Source: Bacillus niameyensis
GTDB taxonomy: Bacteria > Bacillota > Bacilli > Bacillales > Bacillaceae_C
NCBI RefSeq assembly: GCF_001375535.1
Contig: NZ_LN831197.1
Coordinates: 4,444,410-4,508,409, forward strand
Length of the DNA: 64,000 nt
Reading direction: 5' to 3'
A program made the translations under genes and the position numbers. Shown one piece after another: positions 16,694-25,472 of this stretch. The notes beneath the pieces were generated by a model. It did not search any database, was not told where the DNA came from, and saw only the letters and a program-made list of their open reading frames with translations. Numbering within the stretch: the first letter of the stretch is position 1; each line of letters begins with the position of its first letter.

Positions 16694-16837
16694 TGGAAGT
16701 GGGAAGAATGGTACATTTCGAGATTCATGTAGACGACATGGAAAGGGCGAAGAAATTTTATGGGGAAGTATTTAGCTGGACCTTTCAAGACTTTTCATGA
16801 TCAAGATGGAAATGAATATGTACTTAGGGAAGATTAA
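16694..16837 (+). pseudogene. VOC (glyoxalase-like) gene with internal deletion
   Basis: A good ribosome site (TTAGGAGG) and ATG open a frame reading MEVGRMVHFEIHVDDMERAK then FYGEVFSWTF, a typical VOC-family N-terminus. It stops after about 35 codons. A second frame directly after reads FHDQDGNEYVLRED and stops, the usual C-terminal strand of VOC proteins. The middle of the gene (about 70 residues) has been lost with a frameshift. It is not expected to be functional. Confidence 0.75.
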
Positions 16838-16894
16838 ATAATGACCATAGTGCACTAATCTGTAGGGGTAGCTTCATTTTATTGCTAAAACAAA

Positions 16895-16926
16895 TGCCAG
16901 GAACTAACACAATTTAGTTCCTGGCA
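16895..16926 (-). terminator. Terminator of the ABC-F gene
   Basis: TGCCAGGAACTA-ACACAATT-TAGTTCCTGGCA is a perfect 12-bp stem. On the minus strand it is followed by TTTGTTTT. Confidence 0.85.
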
Positions 16927-16934
16927 TAGTTTGG

Positions 16935-18554
16935 TTAAGCGTACATTTCAGCTACTTGTTTTTGTAATTTCTCATCTTCAAGATATTCATTGTACGCCAT
17001 TTGTTTATCGATCAAACCATTCGGTGTAATTTCGATAATGCGGTTGGCAATCGACTGTATAAATTGGTAGTCGTGAGAAGCAAAAATAATCGAGCCTTTA
17101 AATTTAATTAACCCATTATTTAACGCTGTGATCGACTCTAAATCAAGGTGGTTCGTTGGCTCATCAAGTAGAAGGACATTGGCCTCTGTAAGCATCATTT
17201 TCGAAAGCATGCAGCGGACTTTTTCTCCCCCTGAAAGAACATTGGCCTTTTTTAACGCTTCTTCGCCTGAGAAGAGCATTCTTCCGAGAAATCCTCTTAA
17301 AAAGCTTTCCGTCTGATCGATTGGTGAGTATTGACGCAACCAATCGACAAGAGGAAGTTGACTGCCTTCAAAATATTCCGCGTTATCCTTTGGAAAGTAG
17401 GATTGTGAGGTTGTCACACCCCATTTGAATTCCCCTTCATCAGGTTCCATTTCACCCGTCAAAATTTTAAATAAGGTTGTTTTTGCGATTTCGTTATTTC
17501 CAACAAGCGCAATTTTGTCATCCTTATTCATGGTGAAGCTAACACGATCAAGCACTTTAACACCATCAATAGTTTTAGATAAGTCCTTTACGGTTAGTAG
17601 ATCGTTCCCGATTTCACGTCCTAGTGTAAAAGCAATATAAGGATAGCGGCGGGAAGAAGGTTTTATATCTTCAGGTGTAATTTTATCCAATAATTTCTTA
17701 CGGGATGTCGCTTGTTTTGATTTCGCCGCATTCGCGCTAAATCGGGCAATAAATTTCTTCAATTCTTCGATTTGAGCTTCTTTTTTTGCATTGCGGTCTT
17801 GAGCCAATTTCGTTGCGAGTTGACTAGACTCATACCAGAAGTCATAATTCCCAACGTAAATTTCAATTTTACCGAAATCAAGATCAGCAATGTGAGTACA
17901 AACTCTATTTAAAAAATGACGATCATGGGAAACGACGATGACCGTATTTTCAAAGTTCATGAGAAATTCTTCTAGCCACTGAATCGCTTTTAAATCAAGG
18001 TGGTTCGTAGGCTCGTCAAGAAGCAAAATATCCGGATTACCGAAAAGGGCCTGTGCGAGAAGCACTTTCACCTTTTCACTACCAGTAAGCTCAGCCATTT
18101 TTTTAGCATGAAGATCTTCATTGATGCCAAGACCTTTTAAAAGAACAGCAGCATTCGATTCTGCTTCCCATCCATTCAATTCAGCAAATTCGCCTTCAAG
18201 TTCGGCTGCTTTGATTCCATCTTCATCGGAAAAGTCTGCTTTCATATAAATGGCATCTTTTTCTTTCATGATTTCATAAAGTCGGACATGCCCCATGATC
18301 ACAACTTCAAGTACTTCATAGTCCTCATATTCAAAATGGTTTTGCCTTAAAACAGCAAGACGTTCATTTGGACCGAGGCTGACATTTCCTGTTTGAGCAT
18401 CAATGTCACCAGAAAGAATCTTAAGAAACGTTGATTTTCCGGCTCCATTCGCACCAATTAACCCATAGCAATTGCCTGGGGTAAATTTAATGTTGACATC
18501 TTCAAATAATTTTCGATCACCATATTGTAAACTTACATTATTAACAGTTAGCAT
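16935..18554 (-). CDS. ykpA: ABC-F family ATPase, YkpA-like
   Basis: The 539-residue soluble protein has two ABC ATPase domains. The first has Walker A GANGAGKST (about 35-43), signature LTGSEKVKVLLA and LLLDEPTNHLD. The second starts at about 320 and has Walker A GNNEIAKTT, signature LSGGEKVR and another LLLDEPTNHLD. There are no membrane segments. ABC-F proteins act on the ribosome. The sequence and length match the YbiT/YkpA group, not the antibiotic-resistance ABC-F proteins. The ATG at 18554 begins MLTVNNVSLQYG as in that group; the in-frame TTG at 18572 overlaps the ribosome site TTGGAGGA and is unlikely to be the start. Confidence 0.9.
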   Translation of the reverse strand: MLTVNNVSLQYGDRKLFEDVNIKFTPGNCYGLIGANGAGKSTFLKILSGDIDAQTGNVSLGPNERLAVLRQNHFEYEDYEVLEVVIMGHVRLYEIMKEKDAIYMKADFSDEDGIKAAELEGEFAELNGWEAESNAAVLLKGLGINEDLHAKKMAELTGSEKVKVLLAQALFGNPDILLLDEPTNHLDLKAIQWLEEFLMNFENTVIVVSHDRHFLNRVCTHIADLDFGKIEIYVGNYDFWYESSQLATKLAQDRNAKKEAQIEELKKFIARFSANAAKSKQATSRKKLLDKITPEDIKPSSRRYPYIAFTLGREIGNDLLTVKDLSKTIDGVKVLDRVSFTMNKDDKIALVGNNEIAKTTLFKILTGEMEPDEGEFKWGVTTSQSYFPKDNAEYFEGSQLPLVDWLRQYSPIDQTESFLRGFLGRMLFSGEEALKKANVLSGGEKVRCMLSKMMLTEANVLLLDEPTNHLDLESITALNNGLIKFKGSIIFASHDYQFIQSIANRIIEITPNGLIDKQMAYNEYLEDEKLQKQVAEMYA

Positions 18555-18847
18555 AAATGCATAATCCTCCAAAAATTGATTGACACAGCAAGCTTATGCG
18601 ATTTAAGTAAGTAAGTCAATGATCTCGCTGTGATTTCCGGTAATTGTGTTTAGAAAGATTCTAAAATGTTCGGGAATATGGAAGATCAACTTTAGGTGTC
18701 TTAGGGGGAATTAGTTTGAAAATGGATCATTCGGATTTTCCTTTTATTTTTTAAAAAGCTAGTATGTTTCCGTGTTGAAGAGATAACTAGAAATAATATG
18801 TTAGAATCCAACTCCCATAGGTATTGAGAAAACATGAAAAAATGTGA

Positions 18848-18876
18848 TTGACATGAGCAGGATTGTATTGTAAATT
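18848..18876 (+). promoter_or_regulatory. Sigma-A promoter of guaC
   Basis: TTGACA (18848-18853), a 17-bp spacer and TAAATT (18871-18876), 62 bp before the coding start. Confidence 0.7.
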
Positions 18877-18883
18877 AACAAAT

Positions 18884-18924
18884 GTACGAATGATGTATAA
18901 AAAAATGATATTAATATTCGTATT
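18884..18924 (+). promoter_or_regulatory. PurBox-like inverted pair before guaC
   Basis: GTACGAATGAT and ATATTCGTAT form an inverted pair with CGAA and TTCG cores (18887-18890 and 18917-18920), 26 bp apart. PurR of Bacillus binds pairs of CCGAAC-like boxes in opposite orientation with similar spacing, and guaC is a known PurR target in Bacillus subtilis. The match to the consensus is partial. Confidence 0.4.
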
Positions 18925-18938
18925 TAGGAGTGTGAGTT

Positions 18939-19922
18939 ATGGATAACGTATTTGATTATGAAGATATACAGCTCATTCCGGCGAAATGTGTAGTAGATAG
19001 TCGTGCTGAGTGTGATACAAGCGTTACTTTAGGTGAGCGTACTTTTAGATTGCCAGTAGTGCCGGCCAATATGCAAACAATTATTGATGAAAAGGTAGCT
19101 CTTTATCTAGCAGAAAATGGTTACTTCTATATTATGCATCGTTTTGTCCCAGAGTCTCGGATCGACTTTGTTAAGGACATGCAAAACCGTGGCTTGTATG
19201 CTTCCATTAGTGTTGGTGTGAAATCCGAAGAATATGAGTTCGTTCAGCAACTTGCTAGTGCTGGGTTGACGCCTGAATATATAACGATTGATATTGCCCA
19301 TGGACATTCTAATGCTGTAATTGAAATGATTAAGCATATTAAAAAGTATTTACCTGAGAGCTTTGTAATCGCAGGGAATGTTGGAACTCCAGAGGCAGTT
19401 AGGGAATTAGAAAATGCAGGAGCGGATGCAACGAAAGTTGGTATTGGTCCTGGTAAGGTATGTATTACAAAAATAAAGACTGGTTTTGGTACTGGCGGTT
19501 GGCAATTGGCTGCACTTCGCTGGTGTGCAAAGGCTGCGAGCAAGCCAGTTATTGCTGATGGCGGAATCCGTACTCATGGCGACATTGCTAAGTCTGTACG
19601 CTTTGGTGCCACAATGGTTATGATCGGTTCATTATTTGCTGGGCATGACGAATCACCAGGTGAAACAATAGAAAAAGAAGGCAAGCTTTATAAAGAATAT
19701 TTCGGATCAGCCTCCGAATTCCAAAAAGGCGAAAAGAAAAATGTTGAAGGTAAGAAAATGTATGTAGAGTACAAAGGTCCGCTTCAAGAAACTTTAACTG
19801 AAATGGAGCAAGATCTACAATCCTCCATCTCGTATGCAGGTGGTAATAAATTAAGCGCCATCCGCAACGTCGACTACGTTGTTGTGAAAAATTCTATTTT
19901 TAACGGCGATAAAGTTTATTAA
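18939..19922 (+). CDS. guaC: GMP reductase
   Basis: The 327-residue cytoplasmic enzyme converts GMP to IMP with NADPH, returning guanine nucleotides to the purine pool. It is a TIM barrel of the IMPDH/GMPR family. The phosphate-binding loop and active-site Cys are in [20 protein letters not shown] (about 168-187), and [20 protein letters not shown] binds the substrate phosphate. No CBS domains are present, which separates it from IMP dehydrogenase. The sequence [11 protein letters not shown] is typical of the Gram-positive GuaC. TTTAGGAGTGTGAGTT precedes the ATG. It is a single-gene unit. Confidence 0.95.
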   Translation: MDNVFDYEDIQLIPAKCVVDSRAECDTSVTLGERTFRLPVVPANMQTIIDEKVALYLAENGYFYIMHRFVPESRIDFVKDMQNRGLYASISVGVKSEEYEFVQQLASAGLTPEYITIDIAHGHSNAVIEMIKHIKKYLPESFVIAGNVGTPEAVRELENAGADATKVGIGPGKVCITKIKTGFGTGGWQLAALRWCAKAASKPVIADGGIRTHGDIAKSVRFGATMVMIGSLFAGHDESPGETIEKEGKLYKEYFGSASEFQKGEKKNVEGKKMYVEYKGPLQETLTEMEQDLQSSISYAGGNKLSAIRNVDYVVVKNSIFNGDKVY

Positions 19923-20149
19923 TTCGTAACCTTAAGGATAAATACCTCTCATATATTCTTCATATAGGTTTGGAAATATGGTCCAAATGTTTCTACCAAA
20001 CTGCCGTAAATAGTTTGACTATGAGGAATGACAAAAGCGAAATTATGTATGAAAAAGTTTTGTTTTCTACGGTTTTACTTACCGTCCTTAACAGTTCCCT
20101 TGTATAGATCGAATGAGTATGACATCCCTCTATTCATCAAACTAATGTG

Positions 20150-20686
20150 TTATATCCTCTCCCTCTTAACAATTACAAAAGAAGCAATAATATAAACAAA
20201 AGAAATTAAATAAAATAAGGAAGCAACGGTTAAGAAATCAATGAGGTAACCGGTTGCGATAATTCCTATCCCACTCCAAAGTGATATATGGAGATGATAA
20301 TTCCCAATTCTTTTACCGGCTGACTGAACATCTTTGTCGCGAGCTAGGAAGGCTTTTTCTGTATTTTTTTGAATGGCGCCGAGAATCCCCATGACGATCT
20401 GGATTACGTAAACTTGCCAGACATGAATAAGAAGTGGGATCAGCAACATTGTAGCTGCCATTCCTAAAGTATAAACAAGAAGCATATTTTTATCGCCAAA
20501 CCGATCACCTAATCGCCCAATGATTGGGTAGGAGAGAGCTGCAGTTAAGGTAAACAAGCCATATGCCCAACCAAATTGAGAGTAACTATCTCCAATGTTT
20601 TTTATTAATAATAGATAAAAAGGGAAGACGATACTACTTGCGGTGATAAGGATGCTTTGGGCAATAAGAAATTTACGGAAATTCAT
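20150..20686 (-). CDS. Half-size MFS-type membrane protein (178 aa)
   Basis: The protein has about six hydrophobic segments and the MFS loop signature GRLGDRFGDKN (about 57-67) between segments two and three. It therefore corresponds to the N-terminal half of a 12-segment transporter. The C-terminus ends cleanly with the basic FVIVKRERI, and no second half is encoded downstream. It may be a true half-size protein acting as a dimer, or a truncated gene. Its ATG overlaps the stop of the FAD oxidoreductase gene by 4 bp (ATGA), so the two are translationally coupled and likely work together. Substrate unknown. Confidence 0.65.
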   Translation of the reverse strand: MNFRKFLIAQSILITASSIVFPFYLLLIKNIGDSYSQFGWAYGLFTLTAALSYPIIGRLGDRFGDKNMLLVYTLGMAATMLLIPLLIHVWQVYVIQIVMGILGAIQKNTEKAFLARDKDVQSAGKRIGNYHLHISLWSGIGIIATGYLIDFLTVASLFYLISFVYIIASFVIVKRERI

Positions 20687-22110
20687 TTGCTATACTCCTT
20701 GTAAAATAGATTCATGAATACTTCATTCGGATCAAATTGTTTTTTTAACTGAAAAAACTCCTTGTTACGTGGGTAGGCTTCATCCATTTGAGCTTGTGTA
20801 GGGTACGGATAATATGGTAAATAGTAGGAGCCATTATGTTCTAAAGTGACATCAATCATCTTCTGGATAACCTGTTCCGTTTTTTGAATGTCCTTTTTGC
20901 TCTTGCCTTGGTTGATTAGCAAAACTAGCGCAAACATATCCTCTTTTGCATAGGACAATACAGCTTCTGCATCCTTATTTACATAACGGACCGTAATATT
21001 TAGTAGATTTAACTCTTCTTTTTCAAGGACAGTCCGTAAATCATCCAGATAGTTGGTGAACTCATCAATTGGGACAAAATATTCTTGCAATGTCTCTGTT
21101 TTTGTTGGATGATCATACTCCATAAATTTACTGTCGGTTCGCATCGCATTGTTACGCGTAATGTAGTTGCCGTCTTGACCAACATAAAATTTTTCTTGCA
21201 CATTCCATAGAAGATCCTTTCCCCAGTCACTGTAGCGTGATAGCCCGAGCATGAATTTTTGCGGTGAAGCAAGTGCATCTCCCTTTAATTTCGAATAACT
21301 TGAAAGTAGATCGTGTTCCTCGGCCAATTCATAATCAGTGACAAACATATCTTGCAACATTGTTTCTGGTGCTACTGATAATCTAGCAATATGCATGCGG
21401 ATATCTTTATTTTGTTTAACCTCATTTAGAAAATAATCAGGATAATCTTCATAATTGATAGATTTTGAGCGAATTTGGTAGAGTTCATCATCGGTCAAAT
21501 GGAAAGTGACATCTAGAATAATTCCGAATAGACCATAACCGCCAATGACTAATGGAAATAGTTGACTATTTTCAGTTCGACTGACATTGATAATATCACC
21601 TTCAGAAGTGAGCAGTCGGAAAGATTCGACTGTATCAATGAGCGAACCGTAACGAATATCTCTCCCATGAGCATTAACACTAATGGACCCGCCCACGGTA
21701 AAGATATTTTGTGATTGCATCACACGAAGTGCCAGGTGGTCTGGATTAATTTTAGTTTGGATATCTTCCCATGTAGCGCCACTTTGAACTGTAATCGTTC
21801 TCTCCTTTTCGTTATAATCAAGGATTTTATTATAACTCTTCATATCTATTAACATACCATTTGGATAATAAGTATGTCCCCCTTGACTATGCTGCATTCC
21901 AGCTACAGAGATTTTCTCTTCATTATCGATGGCTTCTTTCACCCAACTTTGCAATTCCGATTCACTTGTAAAGCTATGAACTTCTTTTATTTTAGTTGGT
22001 AGTAACTGACCGACATCTTTTATGATCAATGGTTTATGATTGTAAAACCAAAGGGAAGTTGATAATCCTAATCCGTACAAAATGGTAATAATCAGTATAC
22101 TTTTTTTCAA
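20683..22110 (-). CDS. Membrane-anchored FAD-linked oxidoreductase (VAO family)
   Basis: The 475-residue protein starts with a membrane anchor or uncleaved signal (about 5-22). The FAD-binding domain of the vanillyl-alcohol-oxidase fold follows: VAGMQHSQGG (about 69-78), VQSGATWEDIQ and FTVGGSISVNAHGRD (about 140-155), and IGGYGLFGIILDVTF. The C-terminal part is the substrate cap and ends RNKEFFQLKKQFDPNEVF. Relatives include gulonolactone/aldonolactone oxidases and DprE1. It probably oxidises a sugar or polyol derivative at the outer membrane face. It is the first gene of a two-gene unit with the half-size MFS protein. Confidence 0.8.
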   Translation of the reverse strand: MKKSILIITILYGLGLSTSLWFYNHKPLIIKDVGQLLPTKIKEVHSFTSESELQSWVKEAIDNEEKISVAGMQHSQGGHTYYPNGMLIDMKSYNKILDYNEKERTITVQSGATWEDIQTKINPDHLALRVMQSQNIFTVGGSISVNAHGRDIRYGSLIDTVESFRLLTSEGDIINVSRTENSQLFPLVIGGYGLFGIILDVTFHLTDDELYQIRSKSINYEDYPDYFLNEVKQNKDIRMHIARLSVAPETMLQDMFVTDYELAEEHDLLSSYSKLKGDALASPQKFMLGLSRYSDWGKDLLWNVQEKFYVGQDGNYITRNNAMRTDSKFMEYDHPTKTETLQEYFVPIDEFTNYLDDLRTVLEKEELNLLNITVRYVNKDAEAVLSYAKEDMFALVLLINQGKSKKDIQKTEQVIQKMIDVTLEHNGSYYLPYYPYPTQAQMDEAYPRNKEFFQLKKQFDPNEVFMNLFYKEYSK

Positions 22111-22485
22111 AAAAATCTCTCCAAATTTTACGTAATGAAAGGTAATTTAATTTAGTATAGCTTTATCAACCATTTCCTACAATAACCTTTTCAAAGAACT
22201 ATTCTTCCAATGTCAAGTCCTATAGTCCAGGAGAATACCGTGCAAAAATTAAGAAGGAAGTAGTGGATAAAGATTTATTATTTCTTTTTGGATCGGGTGG
22301 CTGCAAGTTGATTTTATAAAAGGAAATTACACAAAAATAAATAATTTATTGAATTATCATTTTACTTATGTTAGTCTTATAGGCAATGGAATTGTGGTAA
22401 TAAATGTCATTTTGCTAGATTGATAGAAACTAGCTGATTTCACTTCACTTTAGATTACCGAAATCTATAAAAATCCCGATAAAAA

Positions 22486-22499
22486 TGACAGCGTTTGCA
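22486..22499 (+). promoter_or_regulatory. Candidate CcpA (cre) site
   Basis: TGACAGCGTTTGCA matches the cre consensus TGWAANCGNTNWCA at all but one constrained position. It lies 8 bp upstream of a -35-like TTGACA, before a sugar-binding-protein gene. Confidence 0.5.
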
Positions 22500-22507
22500 A
22501 TGGGCTT

Positions 22508-22536
22508 TTGACAAGTATGTTACTAACAAGGAGAAT
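22508..22536 (+). promoter_or_regulatory. Candidate sigma-A promoter of the solute-binding-protein gene
   Basis: TTGACA (22508-22513), a 17-bp spacer and GAGAAT (22531-22536). The -10 is weak. Confidence 0.4.
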
Positions 22537-22732
22537 TTCCATCCCGTTTTAATAAGGAGTAAAAGAAGTGGGTGGCATTTGCCAAGTGAAGGAACATTAG
22601 TTTTTTGGCGATATTTTATCCGATTATTCCAATGTAATTAATGTATTATGATTTGAATATCGCAAGCTAACTTACTATCTTTGGTTTGAATTTTATTTAA
22701 ACAATAGAAACAAAATTAAGGGAGGTAAGGAG

Positions 22733-24085
22733 ATGTTGAAACAGAAATGGTGGATGCTGGGTCTAATCATTTTACTTTGTAGCTTGCTTGTTGCTTGTAA
22801 CAGCAAAGAAAGTAATCAAAAGGATACAGGCAATGAGAAAGGGGAGGACCAAGAGCAAGCCGAAGGACCAGAGGAAGTGACTTTGAAGTTTGCTTATGGA
22901 TGGGGAGAAGAGGCTTTTATTGAACATTATAAAGACCCCGTAGAAAAAGCTTTACCGCATATTAAATTGGAATGGGTAGAGGCGAATATTGGGCTCGCGG
23001 AGCAAGTAGAGGAACTATTGTCAAAAGGGATTGTTCCGGATATGTGGGTTGGATCTGGGGCAGCTCAGTTAAGGATTATGCAACAATATGAGATGGATTG
23101 GGGACTCGACGAGTTATTTGAAAAAAATAATTATGATTGGAGTCGCGTAAACCCTAAAATTGAACAGTTTGTTCGCAACCAAGTGCGCGATAAACAAATG
23201 TATATGGTTCCACTCTATCAGGGGGCGGACAGCCTTTATTACAACAAAGATATTTTTGATATATTTGGAGTTGAATATCCAAAGGACCATATGACGTGGA
23301 ATGAGGTAAGGGATCTCGCCGCTAAGGTAACAGGGGAAAAGAATGGGAAGATGTATCGTGGTTTTGACATTAATTCACCGCAAATGATGTTAGATCAGCG
23401 TCAAGTGACACATATTGATCCAGAAACAAATGAAGTGTTGTTTGTAAAGGAACCGATTTATGCTGAATATGTTAGCTACTTGGAAAGCTTATGGTCCATA
23501 CCTGGTATGTTGCCAGAAGAAGATCCCGGAGATTACTTATATCGTTGGGGAGCAAATTTCTTTAGTGACCATGATGTCGCAATGACCATTGCTTGGGATC
23601 GTTTTCCAAATGCAAAGGCTTATGAAGAACAGGGCTTAAATTGGGATATGGTGACAATGCCGGTTTGGGATGATCAACCAAATATGATCACACCACCTGA
23701 TGCTTACTATGTGTTCCCTTCTAGAACGACTGAACATCAAGATGCGGTTTATGAAGTATTAGAATATTTCTTATCTGATGAGTACCAAGAGTGGGCCTCT
23801 CGAAATTTAGGGCGTACAACTGTGTTGGATAATCCGGAAATTCAAGAGACAATTGCTTCTGAAATTGAGGGGTTAGAGGATAAAAATCTTCAGTCTATCT
23901 TTATTATGGAAAGAAACCCTGGACTTCCTATTGAAGAAGTTAGCGAGTATGCCGGTTTGCAATATAATGCTTTATATCGAGGCGTACAGGAATTCGCTTC
24001 ATTGGATACAGATGTCAATACATTCTTAAGAATTATGACAGAAAAGACAGAGGAAAATATTCGAAAAGCACAGGAAACTGAATAA
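22733..24085 (+). CDS. Extracellular solute-binding lipoprotein (sugar type)
   Basis: The 450-residue protein has a lipoprotein signal (hydrophobic 9-20, lipobox LLVACNS with the lipidated Cys at 22) and an acidic, Gln-rich linker. The binding domain (about 45-440) is of the family-1 solute-binding type: LYYNKDIFDIFG, MTWNEVRDLAAKVTG and AMTIAWDRFP are characteristic. It should capture an oligosaccharide at the cell surface for an ABC importer. No permease or ATPase gene is adjacent, so it is an orphan. GGGAGGTAAGGAG precedes the ATG. A hairpin follows and then the NamZ gene, with which it may be co-transcribed. It is paralogous to the protein at 62415-63764. Confidence 0.9.
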   Translation: MLKQKWWMLGLIILLCSLLVACNSKESNQKDTGNEKGEDQEQAEGPEEVTLKFAYGWGEEAFIEHYKDPVEKALPHIKLEWVEANIGLAEQVEELLSKGIVPDMWVGSGAAQLRIMQQYEMDWGLDELFEKNNYDWSRVNPKIEQFVRNQVRDKQMYMVPLYQGADSLYYNKDIFDIFGVEYPKDHMTWNEVRDLAAKVTGEKNGKMYRGFDINSPQMMLDQRQVTHIDPETNEVLFVKEPIYAEYVSYLESLWSIPGMLPEEDPGDYLYRWGANFFSDHDVAMTIAWDRFPNAKAYEEQGLNWDMVTMPVWDDQPNMITPPDAYYVFPSRTTEHQDAVYEVLEYFLSDEYQEWASRNLGRTTVLDNPEIQETIASEIEGLEDKNLQSIFIMERNPGLPIEEVSEYAGLQYNALYRGVQEFASLDTDVNTFLRIMTEKTEENIRKAQETE

Positions 24086-24097
24086 TAGTATTTCGCT

Positions 24098-24130
24098 CCC
24101 CCTGTTTGCGTCCTTTTCGCAGGCAGGGGG
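24098..24130 (+). terminator. Strong hairpin between the lipoprotein gene and namZ
   Basis: CCCCCTG...GCG-TCCTTTT-CGC...CAGGGGG. No U-run follows, so it may be an attenuator or mRNA-stability element rather than a full terminator. Confidence 0.5.
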
Positions 24131-24179
24131 AATTATTAAAAGTTCATAATCGAAATAAATGGCTAGGGGGGAGATAGAA

Positions 24180-25331
24180 TTGAGAATAGGAGTTGAAGTC
24201 CTTTTAACAGATGAACGAAAACGAGTCGAAGGAAAACGGATTGGATTGGTAACGAATACAACGGGTGTCGATCATCTACTTCGGTCAACCATCGATCTAT
24301 TTTATGAAGATAAAGAGCTTGATTTACGGGCGTTATTTGCACCGGAACATGGAATCCGGGGAGATGAAGATGAAGGAAAGCCGATCGATTCATTTACTGA
24401 TGCACAAACTGGCTTGCCTGTATATAGTTTGTATGGAAAGGAGAGGAAACCGTCACCTGACATTCTTAATGAATTAGATCTTATCGTTTTTGACTTGCAA
24501 GATGTCGGCTCTCGCTATTATACATACATATATACGATGGCTCAGGTAATGGAAGCATGTGGTGAACATGGGCTTCCGATGATTATTCTTGATCGGCCTA
24601 ATCCGATTTCAGGGGGTCGAGTGGAAGGAAACTATCTAAATTTGAAAGGACCTTCCGCGTTTCGTGATCGGCTTCGTATTCCGAATCGTCATGGTCTGAC
24701 TATTGGAGAGCTTGCTCTTTTGTTTGTTCACGAATACGGTTTAAAGTGTGATGTAGAAGTAATCACTATGGATGGTTGGAAACGAGACATGTATTTTGAT
24801 GATACAGGTCGTATTTGGGTTCCTCCATCACCGAATACAACTGGTTTAAATATGTGTCTGCTCTATCCAGGGACATGTTTGATCGAGGGCTTGAATGTAT
24901 CAGAAGGAAGAGGGACAGCCTTTCCATTTGAGTATATCGGCGCCCCGTTTTTAAAAGCAAATACGTTAGCGAAAGCATTTAATGACCGAGCATTATCCGG
25001 AGTGCTTGCTCGTCCCACTACATTTATTCCTGCTAAACAAAAACATGCCGGAAAATTATGTGCAGGTGTGCAATTACATGTAACGGATCGGCATACATTT
25101 GAACCACTTGACGCTGGACTTGTTCTCATTGAGGAAATTGTGAAAGCAGCACCAGGAAATATACAATTTTTACAAAATGTGCATGGCAGATATTCTCTAG
25201 ATAACTTATCGCGCACGAATCAAGTACGGAAGCATGTGCTAAATGAAACGGTCGATATGCTATGGGAAAAGTTTTTGGAAGAGGCGGAACAATTTCAAAC
25301 AATCAGTTCTCGTTATCATTTGTATTCTTAA
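24180..25331 (+). CDS. namZ: Exo-beta-N-acetylmuramidase NamZ (DUF1343)
   Basis: The 383-residue protein belongs to the YbbC/NamZ family, which releases terminal MurNAc from peptidoglycan fragments. Family blocks are present in order: GKRIGLVTNTTGVD, LFAPEHGIRGDEDEG, PVYSLYG, FDLQDVGSRYYTYIYTM, LDRPNPISG and EGLNVSEGRGT. The start TTG at 24180 is chosen because AGGGGGGAG lies just before it. From there no signal peptide is encoded, whereas the Bacillus subtilis enzyme is secreted, so this one is probably cytoplasmic or exported another way. The rest of the muropeptide-recycling cluster (murQ, murP, nagZ) is absent here. A relic of a second copy lies at 37129-37208. Confidence 0.88.
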   Translation: MRIGVEVLLTDERKRVEGKRIGLVTNTTGVDHLLRSTIDLFYEDKELDLRALFAPEHGIRGDEDEGKPIDSFTDAQTGLPVYSLYGKERKPSPDILNELDLIVFDLQDVGSRYYTYIYTMAQVMEACGEHGLPMIILDRPNPISGGRVEGNYLNLKGPSAFRDRLRIPNRHGLTIGELALLFVHEYGLKCDVEVITMDGWKRDMYFDDTGRIWVPPSPNTTGLNMCLLYPGTCLIEGLNVSEGRGTAFPFEYIGAPFLKANTLAKAFNDRALSGVLARPTTFIPAKQKHAGKLCAGVQLHVTDRHTFEPLDAGLVLIEEIVKAAPGNIQFLQNVHGRYSLDNLSRTNQVRKHVLNETVDMLWEKFLEEAEQFQTISSRYHLYS

Positions 25332-25429
25332 TTTCAGAAGTGTAAACAAACCATTCATTGTGGATGGGGGATTGTGAAAAATGTTAGTTACAGGAGAGAT
25401 ATTCTTAGCAAAAACAGAAAATCAGAAAT

Positions 25430-25468
25430 AGTGCCAGATACTAACAATAGTTTTTAGTATCCGGCACT
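25430..25468. terminator. Bidirectional terminator between namZ and the oligopeptidase gene
   Basis: AGTGCCAGATACTAA pairs with TTAGTATCCGGCACT (one mismatch, one loop of 9 nt). TTTTGTT follows on the plus strand. Confidence 0.75.
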
Positions 25469-25472
25469 TTTG

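Larger units (their letters stand above)
18555..18938. other. Divergent intergenic region between ykpA and guaC
   Basis: Apart from the guaC promoter and PurBox-like elements listed separately, no gene or structured RNA was recognised in these 384 bp. Confidence 0.5.
22111..22732. other. Long intergenic region before a solute-binding-protein gene
   Basis: These 622 bp contain the candidate cre site and promoter listed separately. Otherwise they are AT-rich with no ORF, repeat or RNA that I recognise. The long leader after the candidate promoter (about 195 nt) shows no known riboswitch. Confidence 0.5.

Noticed and set aside
16895-16926. Hairpin considered as a CRISPR-like or repeat unit
   Set aside because: Single copy directly after a gene with a U-run; an ordinary terminator.
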